Source of the DNA: Poecilobothrus nobilitatus
Lineage: Eukaryota > Arthropoda > Insecta > Diptera > Dolichopodidae
Direction: 5' to 3'
NCBI GenBank assembly: GCA_947095535.1
Contig: OX352772.1
Span: 183,328,240 to 183,392,239, forward strand
Length of the DNA: 64,000 nucleotides
In this document: positions 1 to 11,840 of the stretch, piece after piece
Numbering within the stretch: the first letter of the stretch is position 1
How the letters are laid out: the number at the start of each line of letters is the position of its first letter
Position numbers and translations under genes: made by a program
Notes under the pieces: generated by a model
The model's database searches: none
What the model saw: the letters and a program-made list of their open reading frames with translations, nothing else
What the model was told of the DNA's origin: nothing

Positions 1-130
1 AATAAAAAAAAAACTTCCATCACGGGTTTTTTAAATTAATATATTTTTTAATGGGAAATTTATTGGTAGGCCGTATTAAAAAACCTGCTGGGCCGGATCC
101 GGCCCGCGGGCCGTAGGTTGGCCATCACTG
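1..130. mobile_element. terminus of a hAT-type DNA transposon (rest lies outside the window)
   Basis: Read on the minus strand, the segment ending at 130 begins CAGTGATGGCCAACCTACGG and continues into a GC-rich CCGCGGGCC/GGATCCGGCC block. This is the classic form of a hAT terminal inverted repeat (CAGnGnTGGCCAAC). The GC-rich block stands out sharply from the AT-rich surroundings. The following eight bases, ctatagag (131-138), are the candidate 8-bp target-site copy, but the partner copy lies off the left edge. No transposase coding is visible in the 130 bases present. Assignment to hAT is from terminus sequence alone. Confidence 0.6.
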
Positions 131-668
131 CTATAGAGTATAGACTAATTATTAAATTTTGAATTTACATATACTCGTAGTTAACTTAGATTATACTGAA
201 AATATTATTTATTAGAGGATTTAAATTGTTAAAGCAGTTCTCTTGAAAAATTGGAAAAAGTCTATCAATTTTGTCTTGAATTGTAGGCACTTGGGCGATT
301 TCATGTAACCTTACGTTTTAAAAACGTCTGTTTTTCGGTAGAACTAATTTTAGCATTGAGTTCTGCTTTCTTTGCAAAAGAAGTAAATGCGATTTTGCTA
401 AATCCATCTATACGGTGAAATCGTAGAAAAGAATGCTGCTAAATATCACTTTTAATAATTAATAATTATTAATTATTAAAGTTTCTGTTTGGTATTAATT
501 ATTTTTATTATAAAGTATTAATAATTTATTGCCTATGTTCAGACACGATTTTGTGTTTAAAATTGGATAAAGCGCTTTGACACAGAGATCTATCTTATTT
601 ATAACCTTAAGTATGTGACATTTGAAGAGTAATTTCTTAAAAAAATATTTAAATCTTCCAAAAAATTT
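131..668. other. AT-rich spacer, no gene recognised
   Basis: Nothing here can be named. The minus strand around 230-420 has a short open stretch reading as charged, Lys-rich peptide, broken by a frame change, which could be the tail of a decayed retroelement. There is a small palindromic AT tract (taataattaataattattaatta) near 456-478. Confidence 0.3.
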
Positions 669-926
669 TCAATTTAACGATTGGGTTATTTGTAAAATGT
701 CATTTACAGAAAAGCTTGGACAATTTTTATAGCTAATATCTGCATTTAGTGAGATGATAGAACTTTTAACCATAATAGTAGTATTATTGTCGCTATAGTT
801 ACAAGTCAGAGAGTTTTGATTAGTAAAAAACTCTGCTAGTTTCATAGCTTTTTCTTTATCAGTGGTTAAGGTTTCGTTGTCAATAATAATAATGGAGGGT
901 TTGCTGGAAGTTTCAAAGGGGTATAG
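669..926 (-). pseudogene. LINE ORF2 fragment, segment just before the RT core
   Basis: The minus-strand frame from 926 down to a stop at 669-671 is open for about 85 codons. It reads with the pattern seen in non-LTR retrotransposons between the endonuclease and the RT core: a hydrophobic IIIID followed by TLTTDKEKAMKLAEFFTNQ, matching the usual 'TD..EKA..LA.FF..Q' signature, and then a FSVNDI segment that normally precedes RT motif 1. The RT motifs themselves do not follow, so this is a scrap. The clade cannot be assigned and the call rests on one signature. Confidence 0.35.
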
Positions 927-952
927 AGCCTTTATTTAAAGATGAAAGAAAG

Positions 953-1267
953 TTAGAATATAGTTTACTTTAGGTACATTGTGCGATTGCCTTGTAATTT
1001 TACATAACGATATCTAGTGACGTCACCTATATTTCATAGAACATGCTTTTTGGCGACAAGGTCATTTAAAGCTCAAATTGATTATTTTAAAAAATGTCTA
1101 ACATTTTGCAGTAATTCGCTTAAGCCGTTATATTTTTCGTCTACGATAGTATACAGAAATCATTTTCTACAATATTGTAGAGAATAATACTATCTTTAAT
1201 ATACATCTTGTTTCATCTTAATGGGTGTTACGGTTTTTGAGATATTGCAGTTTCAAGTGGAAATTAA
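953..1267 (-). repeat. dispersed repeat, inverted relative to copies at 17.4 and 28.5 kb
   Basis: This stretch is the reverse complement of about 17396-17715 and 28505-28825. All three contain the phrase 'ctgcaatat(c)tcaaaaacggt' and the run around 'cctatatttcatagaacatg'. Only this copy is in opposite orientation and away from LINE C sequence, so the repeat is an independent mobile sequence and not part of that LINE. Its termini and class are not evident. Confidence 0.6.
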
Positions 1268-2492
1268 AAAAAAAAAATTTCAAACTTTCAAAAAAGCCAA
1301 TATACATGTGAAATTTTCAAAGGCATCTGAAAGGACATTTTAGTGTTGCTTTTGAAGACTCTATTGTTCTAACAAGAAGAGTATATATCAAAGAGGGGTT
1401 TTTCATAATATTGACGTTACTTTTTAGTAATTAGGGCCTTTCTTTTTTTTTATATGCATGTATATAGAGCATAACAATGCGTTTTGTCGTAGAAGAAAAG
1501 GGAATTAAGCGTTAAAATCATATTTGATATAATTGAAAAGACTGAATGTTTAACATCTGAAAAAATTTAAATAAAAAAAGATGATGGAACAAGAATATAT
1601 TATATACTTAACTTTTTCCACTATATAATTTATCGTCATATAATAGTAGAAAATATATACGTATATGTAAGTATCCATGCCCATATGTATTTATGTAGAT
1701 CAAAATATATTTCATGTGTATTTGAAACTTTAATTAAATGCTTAAAAAATATTTTGATTAAAAGCACCCTATAATGATTATTATACCATTAGAAAGGTAT
1801 CTTAACATCCTTTTTAACGGTATAATATTAGTATGATATGGGTTGGCAAATAGCCCCACCAGAATAGACAAATGCGAAACTGAAACAACGATTTTAATAA
1901 AAAAAACATTTTCATAGTTTATTTCTCATACATTTATTTTGCCTTTTTGTTTTTTTGTTGAAATATGTACTTATGTAAGTAAAATGGGTGAGGTAAACAC
2001 CGGAAAATATAAGAATTTCATATAAACCTAAGAAAAAATGCATTTAAAAAAATGTCTGTAATATTAAAATATAGTGATGTAATATGTACATAAACCAAAT
2101 TTTGTAAGTAAGTAAGTTTTAGATATGTATATGTAGATATATCATTTCTCAAAACTCTTTATAGTACAACATATAAATTTTATGTTTATTTTTAAAATAA
2201 TTCTTTTAAGACTTAAAATTCTTACCTAACAGTAAATTAAAAAAATTAATTAAAAGATAAAACAAATAAAACAATTTACCTTTTCTTTTAATACAAGAAT
2301 ATATTTTTATTAAATCTATTTATAAATTGAAAAATATGTTATCTAAATATGAAATTAATTTATAAAACACAAGGCTAATATTTCAGCTTTTTCCAAAAAT
2401 TATTGTATATTGACTAAAAACATATCTAATTCAGACTCTGGTTTTTAAACAAACTCTAGAATCCCTCATATTCTATTTTATACATACTCTGG
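1268..2492. other. AT-rich non-coding DNA with a second block of the dispersed repeat
   Basis: About 1888-1970 is the reverse complement of 17276-17345 and 22450-22525 (shared phrase 'aaaaaggcaaaataaatgta'). Together with 953-1267 it represents the same dispersed repeat, here with about 620 bp between the blocks where the 17-kb copy has only about 50 bp. Elsewhere there are TATG/TATA-rich runs (1450-1700) and a short taag repeat near 2103-2117. No coding is supported. Confidence 0.4.
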
Positions 2493-2562
2493 AAAAAGCG
2501 GTAATCCTGCTTTTGAATCCAACAATTTAGAGTTGGATTCAAACGCAGGATTACCGCTTTTT
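2493..2562. repeat. 31-bp near-perfect inverted repeat with 8-nt loop
   Basis: Arm 2493-2523 and arm 2532-2562 are reverse complements over 31 bases with one mismatch, separated by the 8-nt loop aatttaga. The right arm ends in a run of T, so RNA from the plus strand would form a long hairpin followed by U's. The size resembles a microRNA or hairpin-RNA precursor, but it is equally a miniature foldback element. No target-site duplication is obvious. Confidence 0.7.
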
Positions 2563-2962
2563 ATTTTTATAAATATATCCTAATTATTTTTTTTTTATTT
2601 ATTTTATTAAACAAAACCAAAACAAAGTCGTTACAAAAAAAATTCTTAAATTAATTAATTAAAATTATAATTAAAATTAAAACAAAACAATGACTTAAAA
2701 CCAAATTTATAATAACTTATTTATAAAACTTTTGTAGCAAAATAAACATAAATAAATATCGTAAAAGTAAAATTAAAAAACAATGAATTTTTTTTATTAA
2801 CATTACTTAAAAGCATTAAATTACGATTTATAAAATGTACAAAAAAAATGATCTAAATAAAAAACATATACAGATTAGTTGTATTATAATGCAATAATAA
2901 TGTATAATGTAATAATAAATAATAATGTGTTATGTTTAAAATTATATCATAATTAAAAAAAA
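2563..2962. other. very AT-rich spacer
   Basis: Low-complexity A/T sequence with many AAAT and TAAT runs. No open frame, repeat partner or motif could be recognised. Confidence 0.5.
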
Positions 2963-3725
2963 AAAAATTTTTTTTTGCTTAAGTAAGAATTAATTGTCTA
3001 AGGTCATTAAATTGGAAAAATGTAGTTGTACAATGTGTTTGAAAGTATTTCTGGAAATAGATGTAGAATAGAGATGACTAATTTTGTTAAAAGTAGTACA
3101 ACATCTATTGATGGGTTCATTTCTACCGTACTCTGTACTATGTTTGTAATCCATTAAAAATTTGGTATGTCTAGTTTGCCTAACACTATCATTAAGTTTG
3201 AACTTGTTAATAAGAAATTGGATAGAAATACTATTATTCAAAATATCAAAAGTAAAACATGATGACAATAATTGTCTACGTAAAGATAAAGAAAGCAAGT
3301 TTAAAGAATTAAGTCTTGTAGTGTAACTAGGTAGATTAGCAAAATCAAAAGGGTTATATTGATTCCTTAATGCAAATAAAAGAAACGGCTTTTGAACTGA
3401 TTCGATTCTATTGGAACGAGCTGCAAAGGCTGGATCTCAAACAATGTTACCGTATTCTAAGATAGATCGAACTAGGGAACAATAAATAGATTTAGTCACA
3501 GTTAAGTCGCTAAATTCTTTAGCTCTTCTCTTAATGAAACCTAAGATTTTATTAGCCTTTGAAACTATTAGGTCATAGTGAAGATTATCGAGAAGAATAC
3601 CTAAATCAGTAATGCTAAAAACCCTTTCAAAAGTTACATTATCTATTCTGTAGTCATATATTAAAGAAGACCGTTTACGTGTAAAGTTAATAACCTTACA
3701 TTTCTGTATGTTGAGTTCTAATTTA
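2963..3725 (-). pseudogene. LINE E: C-terminal third of a Jockey-type reverse transcriptase, with 3' end
   Basis: On the minus strand, 3725 down to 2990 reads as the region that follows the RT catalytic box in Jockey-group LINEs: NIQKCKVINFTRKRS, then ITDLGILLD, KANKILGFIKRR, SLVRSILEYG, and a C-terminal domain ending at a stop at 2990-2992. One nonsense codon replaces the Trp expected after LEYGNIV. An A-run on the element's sense strand (2963-2977) follows the stop and is the probable 3' tail. The upstream RT core is missing. The sequence type matches what LINE A (5707-11079) lacks, so E may be the displaced 3' part of A. Confidence 0.65.
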
Positions 3726-4161
3726 TTTTGTTTTTTTTCTTTATTTTATATGAATTTTAAATATAATTTATTCAATTACAATTTTATTTTTACAATTTAA
3801 TTTTACGATAGTTCTAAGAAATATATATTAATTTTCTTACGGCCGTAGCGTAAGCTGTGTGGCCTTATAATTTTTAAAATTTTGTTTGACTTTTTATTTT
3901 TTTTATCTTTTCTTTTTTTAATTCTTTTTATTAACAATATATTCTCAATACATATACTTAATACATTTTTACATTTTCATATATCAAATAATAGAATGAA
4001 ATAAAATAATTTCAATTTTTTTTTACAATTTTAATTACATTACATTAATATCCATTATTATTTTCTCTATTCCTATTTCATTCCTGTTTTATTCCTATTT
4101 TATGGTTTTATTTAAATGTTTATGGTATCAAACTTTCGCTCTGAGGTATTTAGTTTTTTAT
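3726..4161. other. T-rich non-coding spacer
   Basis: Long T/A-rich sequence without open frames. A short GC-richer patch (cggccgtagcgtaagctgtgtggcc split across 3841-3865) has no assigned role. No repeat partner was seen within the window. Confidence 0.4.
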
Positions 4162-4352
4162 TCAATGATTTGTCGATAGATATATTTTAATTTGCTTTTT
4201 AAAAACCAGTAGATTATCAATATTTTATAATTCATCAGGAAGTTCATTAAATTTTTTTAGGCAGTTAAATAAGCAATTGTTTTTTTGGTTTGCAGTTGTG
4301 AATACATTTAAATAAAAATTGGATTTATTTCTCGTGTTGTGATAATGTATAT
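4162..4352 (-). pseudogene. LINE C-terminal domain remnant
   Basis: The minus strand reads HYHNTRNKSNFYLN, then a FNCLKKFNELPDEL segment, one stop codon, and VFKKQIKIYLSTN before a terminal stop. This is the well-known C-terminal signature of non-LTR retrotransposon ORF2 proteins ('HNTR ... FN.LP..i ... fK..lk.yL'). It belongs to a different copy or family from LINE E next door. Only about 60 codons survive. Confidence 0.5.
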
Positions 4353-4570
4353 CTATTGCCCTGTTTAAGATAAAATTGCGATTTATGATTTTAAATACCA
4401 TGCTAAAATGATGGCATTTGATGCTAGTATGATTTTAAATGCCATGCTATTTGACGTGCACCAAGCTTGTAACACTGTTAAGCTTGATTGACTTTTAGCT
4501 GCATTAGAATTATCTTTAACCACTTGATATATTTAGGTCATCAGCAAACGAAATTTGAGGTATATTAGCT

Positions 4571-4645
4571 GACTCATGGCGCAGTGGTTAAGTTGCCAAC
4601 CTTTAAATCGAAGGGTCTTGGCTTCAAACCCCGGTCAGGTCATAA
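4571..4645 (+). repeat. tRNA-like head of a SINE-type element (not a functional tRNA)
   Basis: The segment starts GACTCATGGCGCAGTGGTTAAG, which has an A-box-like TGGCGCAGTGG and a possible GGC/GCC D-stem. It continues with a CCTT/AAGG anticodon-like stem and GGCTTCAAACCCC, a B-box-like run. The T-stem has a mismatch, the anticodon loop lacks the usual U33, and the acceptor ends do not pair, so it is not a working tRNA gene. Downstream is an (AAT)n-rich tail, as in many tRNA-derived SINEs. Confidence 0.45.
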
Positions 4646-4675
4646 ATAAAAAATATGTAGTACTTTTATATCGTA

Positions 4676-5340
<665 letters not shown>

Positions 5341-5706
5341 ATAATAGTAATAGCTACAGTGACAGTGTGGGTTGCCTTCAATAATTACCTCATGTAGTTA
5401 CTATATACTACTACTACATGTTGTAACTGTTGTGACGGCTTTAATCACTGTTAGCTAAATAGTAATAATAATAGGCGGATTCATTGTTTCCTTACAGTCT
5501 CACTCCCAATTCAATGTTTCCGTATCCATTTCCTATCCTTTCCTATCCCTACTCCCAAGCCAATATGCTGCATTCGCTGGTAAGGGTTTCATCCCATTAT
5601 ATTGGCTAAAGGGGGAGGTGGGTTTAGTCAGTAAGAATCTGACACTACCAAGGGGGAAATTCCTGGTGTCTTTGGAAGATTCCCACGTCCCTTAGGAAAA
5701 AAAAAA
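5341..5706 (+). mobile_element. plus-strand retroposon 3' end with poly(A)
   Basis: This non-coding block ends in ten A residues (5697-5706) at the exact point where LINE A coding on the other strand is cut off. It therefore looks like the 3' end of a plus-strand retroposon that inserted into LINE A. It includes a small stem in 'gtcagtaagaatctgac' and the run 'gtctttggaagattcccac'. The same block with the same boundary recurs at 11478-11840. Its 5' limit is uncertain; it may begin at the tRNA-like head at 4571. Confidence 0.45.
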
Positions 5707-7714
5707 TTGCTTAAATATTCCGAAAGATCTGAAATAAAAACATTAAACAGAAGCTGGCCTAAATGGCTACCTGGCTACGGTACACCGAAAGTGACCACGA
5801 TGGTGGTGGATAATATATGAAATGACCACGATGATGTTGGATACACTATGAAATTTAACATTTTGAGTTCTTTCTGAAAGATAAGAATAAGCCACTCAAG
5901 AAATGAACCCGAAATGCCAAAAGTTGATAGTTTGTTTAGCAAAGTGAAGTGATCTACACGATCGAAAGCTTTGCTAAAATCAGTGTAAATTGCATCAACT
6001 TGGTACCCTTTCTCCATTTGATTCAGGATTTAAGATATATAAACCATCAGGTTCGTTGTAATTGAACGACCTTTTCTGAAACCATGTTGTTGTTCATTTA
6101 GTTGTGCATTTATGATAGGAGTAATTCTATCAACGACAATTTTTCAAATAATTTAGGTATAGTCGAAAGGATTGCTATACCTCTATAATTTACCACCGAT
6201 GCTCTATCTCCTTTTTTAAAAATAGGGGTTATGTGGGAGGATTTCCACTTTTGTGGGAAAATCCCAATTGAAAGTGACTTATTGAAAATAAAATGAAGAG
6301 GGAATACTAGACTGAGAGCAATTATGTAAAAAGATTAGAGGAATTAAGTCCGGACCAGCACCCTTTTTTATATCAAGGCTCAAAATTGCTTCAAGAATAT
6401 AATTTTCAGAAAAATACACATTTGTAAATCGAAAATTTGAGCTATTAAATGAGGAGTTAATCGAAGTGGTAACTGGTGCTGTTGGACTATAAACTTGTTG
6501 AAAATGAACAGAAAAGAAGTTACAAATTTCTTTTGGACAATCAGAAACCACATTGTATTTTGACATCATTGAATTGGGATACCCAAATAATTTCCGTTTT
6601 ATGTTAATAAAATCAAAAAATTTTTTAGGATCAGTAACAAGTTTGCTGCCAATATCCGTGACATTGTTTTCATATGCTGCATTGGCTTTTTGTTTAAATT
6701 CGATAGCAAGTTGCTCATACATATTCAATAAGTCGTCGCATGGTGCTTGATGCTGTTTAAGTTTTTTGTATATTTTATTGCCCCGATTTCTCAAGTTCCT
6801 AAAATCTCTATCTAACCATGATTCTGTTGTTTTATACTTTTTGCGAATTTTAGGAACAAAGGCATCAATAATTTGAAACAGATTTGAGTAAAAGACAGAG
6901 ATTAGTAAATTGATATCCTGTTGAACTAACAGCTCGTCCCATGTGATTAATGACAAAGCATACTTAATACTTTGATAGTCAGCAATAAAAAAATCGTATA
7001 CAATTTCATTATTGTAAGATTTGGACAAAAGTGGGATAAAAGTGGACAACTCGAAAATAAGTGCGTTATGATGAGCAGAGTTGGTAAAACGATTATTAAC
7101 ATCATCAGCGAGTTTAACCGACACTCTATCATATGCATTTGAAAATGCAAGATCTTACCACTTATTATTACTATTGGCACAACTGACAATTTGTTGTAAA
7201 TCGTTACCATAGAACTCGCTAATAAGACCGAAATCAATTTCATTATGAAAGTTAACCGGTAATAACAAATTATCAGCGTCGTCAACAATAAAAGAAATAG
7301 CAGGACGATTAAAATCGCCAAACACAAAAATTGAGTTATCCTCATGCATATCTGAAATAATATTGTGATATACACTATAAAAAACAGAATATGAGGAATT
7401 GTCAGAGTTCGGAGGGAAATAAACAATGCCTTGTAATAATTATTTGTACCTCATTTTATTTTAACAAATTGGTGATCAAAAGACTGATGTTTACCAGTGA
7501 TTAATGGTACACTAGATAAGTTATTCTTTACAGCAAGTAGAACACCACCTCCTCGCGAACAATTTGCAGATAGATAATCACGATCCTTTCTGTAAATGGA
7601 CCAATTACCATCAAGAATTTCCTCGTTTGTAAACGAATCGTTCAACCATGTTTCAGTTATAACTAATACACTGAAATTACATGACATCGCATTAACAAAA
7701 AGCTTTTTGAGCTT
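5707..7714 (-). pseudogene. LINE A ORF2: endonuclease and reverse transcriptase, broken
   Basis: Reading down the minus strand from 7714: an APE-type endonuclease (VITETWLNDSF near 7660, RGGGVLLAVKNNL near 7545, VFGDFNRPAI near 7325), an EN-RT linker (ESWLDRDFRNLRN near 6815), then RT motifs GAGPDLIP (about 6350), FKKGDRASVVNYRGIAI (about 6200), YTDFSKAFDRVDH (about 5960) and GVP*GSHLG (about 5765). Breaks include frameshifts near 7430 and 7150, one near 6290, a 1-base loss near 6145 relative to copy B, and an in-frame stop in GVPQGS. The start codon seen in B is AGG here. The protein stops before the YADD box, where the plus-strand retroposon joins. Confidence 0.85.
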
Positions 7715-7862
7715 GCCTCTCCTACTACTACAATTAGTAAAACATTTTAATGTTGTTTATGTTGTTGAAAGTTTGAGAGGTTTGAAGTTTGGTTGAAACT
7801 TGTGTAATTACTTAGAGTTTGAACGAAAAAACTTGATCACGAGATTGATTCAAATGATTGTA
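7715..7862. other. ORF1-ORF2 intergenic segment of LINE A
   Basis: This short interval separates the ORF1 stop (7863-7865) from the ORF2 start region on the minus strand. It contains no recognisable signal. The corresponding interval in LINE B is 13858-14043. Confidence 0.4.
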
Positions 7863-8972
7863 TTAGTTGCTATTGCAATGACTACGATAAGCCTTAAAAT
7901 CCTGTTCGACCTCTTTAATAGAGAAGCCTATTTTTTTATGATATCTTTTTTTATATTTATAATGATATTTTTTTATGATATCATTATAATTGTTATTATT
8001 ATTATTATTATTATTATCGTTATAATTATTATTATTATTGTTATTATTATTATTGTTATTATTATTATTTTTATTATTATTATTATTTTTATTATTATTA
8101 TTTTTATTTTGATTATTTTTAATTCGATTATTATTATTATTGTTACTTTTAAATTTATTATTGTTGTTATTATTAACTTTATTATTATTTATTTTTGAGT
8201 TACTAGTCACCGGTCTTAAAGGATCTCGTTGGATGAAGTTAGAGTACTTTTTGCTATTGGTAGATAATGTACTCTGAATTGGACATTTTGTTTTTGCTTT
8301 ATTACTAAAAGGAACAGCGAAAGGATTAAAAAGAAGTGTTTTAGATTGCGTGTTATTATTGTTTGTGTTAATGTTTAAGCTTGTATTAATATGTGAAATA
8401 GATTTTGGTGTATTACTACAAGAATTATAGACTCTTCTTCAAAAAGCTTTATTATGGTACCTTTTTTTCATCATTTATAATTTATTATTTCACAAACTTT
8501 GTATGAGGTACCATAACTTTAAACGATTTATATTTCGGTTTAAATCTAATATTCTTAGCAGTAATGTTAACTATTATTGCAGTATTTTAATTAAAGTTAT
8601 TCTTTAAAAACTTACTAAGATAATTAAAAGTTGTGTAAGCTGCAAATTTAGTAAAGTTCAGTGACTGGAGATCCGAAACCGGTTTAGATTCTTCCTTAGT
8701 TGACGTCTGCTTACGATCTGCAGTAATTTCTTTTTCATTTTGAAGTAAAAATTGAACCTTCTTAGTTGGCAATTTATAAGTATTTGAAGAACATTTTCTA
8801 ATTGAAGAAGGATTAGTTACAGATGGTAATTGATCCAGAGTATCAAATCTCAAAGATATCAAAGTAGATGTGGAAATTTGTGGAACTTTTATTATTGATA
8901 GTGTCAGTTTTTGGTGAAGATAAATTGATATTGTCAGCACTGCACTGAACTAATTAATTATATAAAGAATTG
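7863..8972 (-). pseudogene. LINE A ORF1, C-terminal part, with poly-Asn expansion
   Basis: On the minus strand this is the 3' portion of a gag-like ORF1. It includes a Thr/Ser/Lys-rich stretch (8587-8940), then LLFNPFAVPFSNKAKTKCP, a long Asn-rich tract made by in-frame AAT repeats (7985-8200), and the tail GFSIKEVEQDFKAYRSH ending at 7863. The same organisation is present in LINE B. There is a stop/frame break around 8580. The 5' part of ORF1 continues at 10838-11079 on the far side of the LINE F insertion. Confidence 0.65.
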
Positions 8973-10832
8973 AGGTACCGTTGATTGATACCGGCAACTT
9001 TATCATTTCCGATTCTATTGGTAAAGCTAATTTGTTCGCAAAAATTTTTGCAGCAAATTCTACACTCCCTCCTACAACTTAATTACCTCAAGTATACCCT
9101 TCTGTTGATCCTACTAAGGTTAAAATCCTTCAAAGGGTATACTTCAGGTCTCGTGCTGTAGTGAAAGTGCTAACGAATCTGAATGTTAGAAAGTCCACTG
9201 GTCCCGATGGAATTCCAACTATGGTTCTCAAACATATAGCCTCTCCCATTTCGAAACCTCTGCGCAATCTTTTTGCACTCTCATTTTCGACTGGTAAATA
9301 TCCCAGTCAATGGAAAGTTGCGCACGTTTCACCAACTCCCAAAAAAGGTGACAAAAGCGACCCTTCAAACTACCGACCAATCGCCATCACTTCGGTCCTC
9401 TCCAAAATTATGGAAATTTTGGTAAACAAAAGGCTTTTGATATACATGAATAGCTCGCATATTTTAAACGATCGCCATACGGCTTTCGCAGACATCGATC
9501 TACAGGCGATCTTTTAACTTGTCTTTGCGAGAAGCTCAACACCAGCATACATTGTTCTGGTGAATCTGAGGTTGTAGCTCTCGATATCTCAAAGGCCTTT
9601 GATCGAGTATGGCATTCTGTTCTTCTGAGCAAATGTCAGGCAATTGGGTTGGGAAGCACCTTCTGTGCATGGATTGAGGATTTTCTTTCGAATCGTCGTA
9701 TTCGCATCCTTGTCGACAGTTTTATGTCTGACACTCATAAAATAAATGCTGGCGTTCCACAAGGCTCTGCCTTATCTCCCACTCTCTTCTTAATTTTTAT
9801 TAATGACCTACTCAGTTCTACCCTCAATCCAATCCATAGTTTTGCCGACGACAGAACTCTGGTGGCATCTTATGATTTTTTAAAAAAATCGAATGCTACT
9901 TCAACCGCAAACAGTTTAAAAAGGGAAATTATGGCTAGTTCAGTTAACCACAACCTAGCGAAAATAGCTGATTGGGGTGTTAAAAACAGAGTTGAGTTTA
10001 ACACCTCCAAAACTCAAAGCTGTCAGATATCTTGCAAAACGAATCAATCTATACCAATTCTATGGTTCCAAGGGTAAAATATACAGCGGTCTGCAAATTT
10101 AAACATTTTAGGCATGCAGCTTAATCAAAAAATGTTGTGGAATGAACATATTTTTGATATAGCCAAAAAAGCTGCCAAATGTTTAGGTTTTCTTTTTCGC
10201 TGTAAAGCTTATTTCTCCCCTAGTGATCTGGCCAATATCTATAAAGCATATATTCGACCGAAGATGGAGTATAATTCTCACTTATGGGCTGGCGCTGCTC
10301 AAACATCATTAGGTTACCTGGAGAAAATCCAAAATCGCGCCTTACGCCTGATTGGCGACCCTACTGTTCAGGGTACCATTACTCCTCTTAACTCACGTCG
10401 AAACATTGGAGCTTTATATCTCTTTTATAGATATTTTGTAGGTAACGACACTTGTTCTATTGAATTGAAATCAATAATGCCTCCTCGTAAACAATTCCAA
10501 CGCAACACTAGGGGAGCCTTAAGTGCTCATTTCTACACCGTGGAAATTCCTAGGTGGTTTAAAACTGGTTATGGAAACTCTTTTATTGTGAGAACCGCTA
10601 AAATGTGGAATATGCTTCCATCCAACGTGTTCCCCTCTGATTCAAATGGTCCATTATACAATTTGCAACTTTTCAAAACGAACCTATTCAGGTTTGTCTC
10701 CAATTTACCCGCCAATTCTCCTCTAAATTCATATTGCCCCTGAACTCGTCTGCTTCTTGCTCAAACCTATAATAATTTTGTAAAAAGGAAAATTTTCCTA
10801 GAGTTTGGGTAGCGTGTAAGAAAACAAAAAAA
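8973..10832 (+). mobile_element. LINE F: 5'-truncated plus-strand LINE inserted in LINE A
   Basis: LINE A sequence stops at 8972 (aattg, 8968-8972) and resumes at 10838 after a second aattg (10833-10837). The inserted 1.86 kb ends in an A-rich tail (about 10819-10834). The uninterrupted counterpart in LINE B (around 15590) confirms the empty site. This is a clear 5'-truncated target-primed insertion with a 5-bp target-site duplication. Because LINE B lacks it, the insertion came after tandem duplication 1. Confidence 0.9.
8994..10743 (+). pseudogene. reverse transcriptase of LINE F, three frame pieces
   Basis: RT motifs appear in order: KSTGPDGIPTMVLK (about 9190), PTPKKGDKSDPSNYRPIAI (about 9335), ALDISKAFDRVWH (about 9572), GVPQGSALSPTLFLIFIND (about 9750), HSFADDRTLVA (about 9838, with the catalytic FADD box intact), FNTSKTQ (about 9998), and a complete C-terminal domain ending at 10743. 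A 1-base shift near 9474 moves the frame just before the GFRRHRSTGD segment, and a nonsense codon lies at 10075-10077. The 'LEKIQNRALRLIGDP' C-terminal style resembles CR1/Jockey-group insect LINEs. The endonuclease and ORF1 are absent. Confidence 0.85.
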
Positions 10833-10837
10833 AATTG

Positions 10838-11079
10838 TTTACGAAGTTTGATTTTGAAGCAGTTTCAGGAATATCGTGGTTCGAAAACATGGCAGATGAA
10901 TCTTGAATTGAATAATCTGCAGAAGTGGTAGTTTCAGAATATAAGCCAGCCTGAGTTAAATTTTTTGAATTTTCAATTGTATGGTAGTTTATTGGTATAA
11001 AAATAAACGCATTGTGATCTGCACCATAGTTGAAAGGTTCATCAATCTGAGTTCAAATATCTTTTGAGTTGCGACTTAA
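10838..11079 (-). pseudogene. LINE A ORF1, upstream piece beyond the LINE F insertion
   Basis: This segment matches LINE B 15591-15832 and continues the minus-strand ORF1 interrupted at 8972. It carries the frame around FSNHDIPETASK. It ends at 11079, where the tandem-duplication junction replaces the rest of ORF1 with unrelated sequence (11080-11201). Confidence 0.7.
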
Positions 11080-11233
11080 ATACATTTGGTTGTATCTAAA
11101 TGTATCAAAAGATGTATCAAGACTCGCATCTAGTTTCATACCCATATTTGAATACCCATTTCTTTTCTTAATGAACCTATCTAATAACCTTAATAAACCT
11201 ATTGTAATCCACTGATGGCGCTGACTCTGTAGT

Positions 11234-11477
11234 AAAATAATAACAATTAACAATAAAAATAATAATAATAATAGTAATAATAATATAAGTAATAGTAATA
11301 ATAATAATAATTATAATAATAATAATAATAATAGTAATAATAATAATAGCTACTACAGTGGAGCTATCTTTGGTTATATCATGCAAGTAAGGCGTTATAT
11401 ACTGCTGCACATTGTAATCCATTGATGGCGCTAACTCTGTAGTAAAATAATAATAATATTAATAATACTAATACCAA
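11234..11477. repeat. (AAT)n microsatellite with module copy
   Basis: AAT/TAA runs flank a copy of the same about 100-bp module described at 4676-5340 (here 11346-11440). Poly-Ile frames on the minus strand are an artefact of the repeat. Confidence 0.7.
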
Positions 11478-11840
11478 TAATAGCAACCGCTACAGTGTCA
11501 GTGGGGGTTGCCTTCACTAATTACCTCATGTAGTTACTATATACTACTACTACATGTTGTAACTGTTGCGACGGCTTTAGTCACTGTTAGCTAAATAGTA
11601 ATAATAATAGGCGGATTCATTGTTTCCTTACAGTCTCACTCCCAATTCAATGTTTCCGTATCCACTTCCTATCCTTCCCTATCCCTACTCCCTAGCCAAT
11701 ATGCTGCGTTCGCTGGTAAGGGTTTCATCCCATTATATTGGCTAAAGGGGGAGGTGGGTTTAGTCAGTAAGAATCTGACACTACCAAGGGGGAAATTCCT
11801 GGTGTCTTTGGAAGATTCCCACGTCCCTTAGGAAAAAAAA
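11478..11840 (+). mobile_element. second copy of the plus-strand retroposon 3' end
   Basis: Nearly identical to 5341-5706, including the boundary with LINE ORF2 and the terminal A-run (11833-11840, eight A's). It arrived through the tandem duplication and not by a new insertion, since both the flank and the truncation point are shared. Confidence 0.5.

Noticed and set aside
4571..4645. Functional tRNA gene
   Set aside because: A- and B-box-like runs exist, but acceptor ends do not pair, the T-stem is mismatched and the anticodon loop lacks U33.
6947..7426. 159-codon hydrophobic frame (and its twin at 13082-13561)
   Set aside because: It overlaps the LINE endonuclease/linker coding in another frame; the real frame carries the GDFN motif and ESWLDRD linker.
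7863..8210. Asn-rich protein as a separate gene
   Set aside because: It is the tail of LINE ORF1 with a coding AAT repeat, matched by LINE B; not an independent gene.
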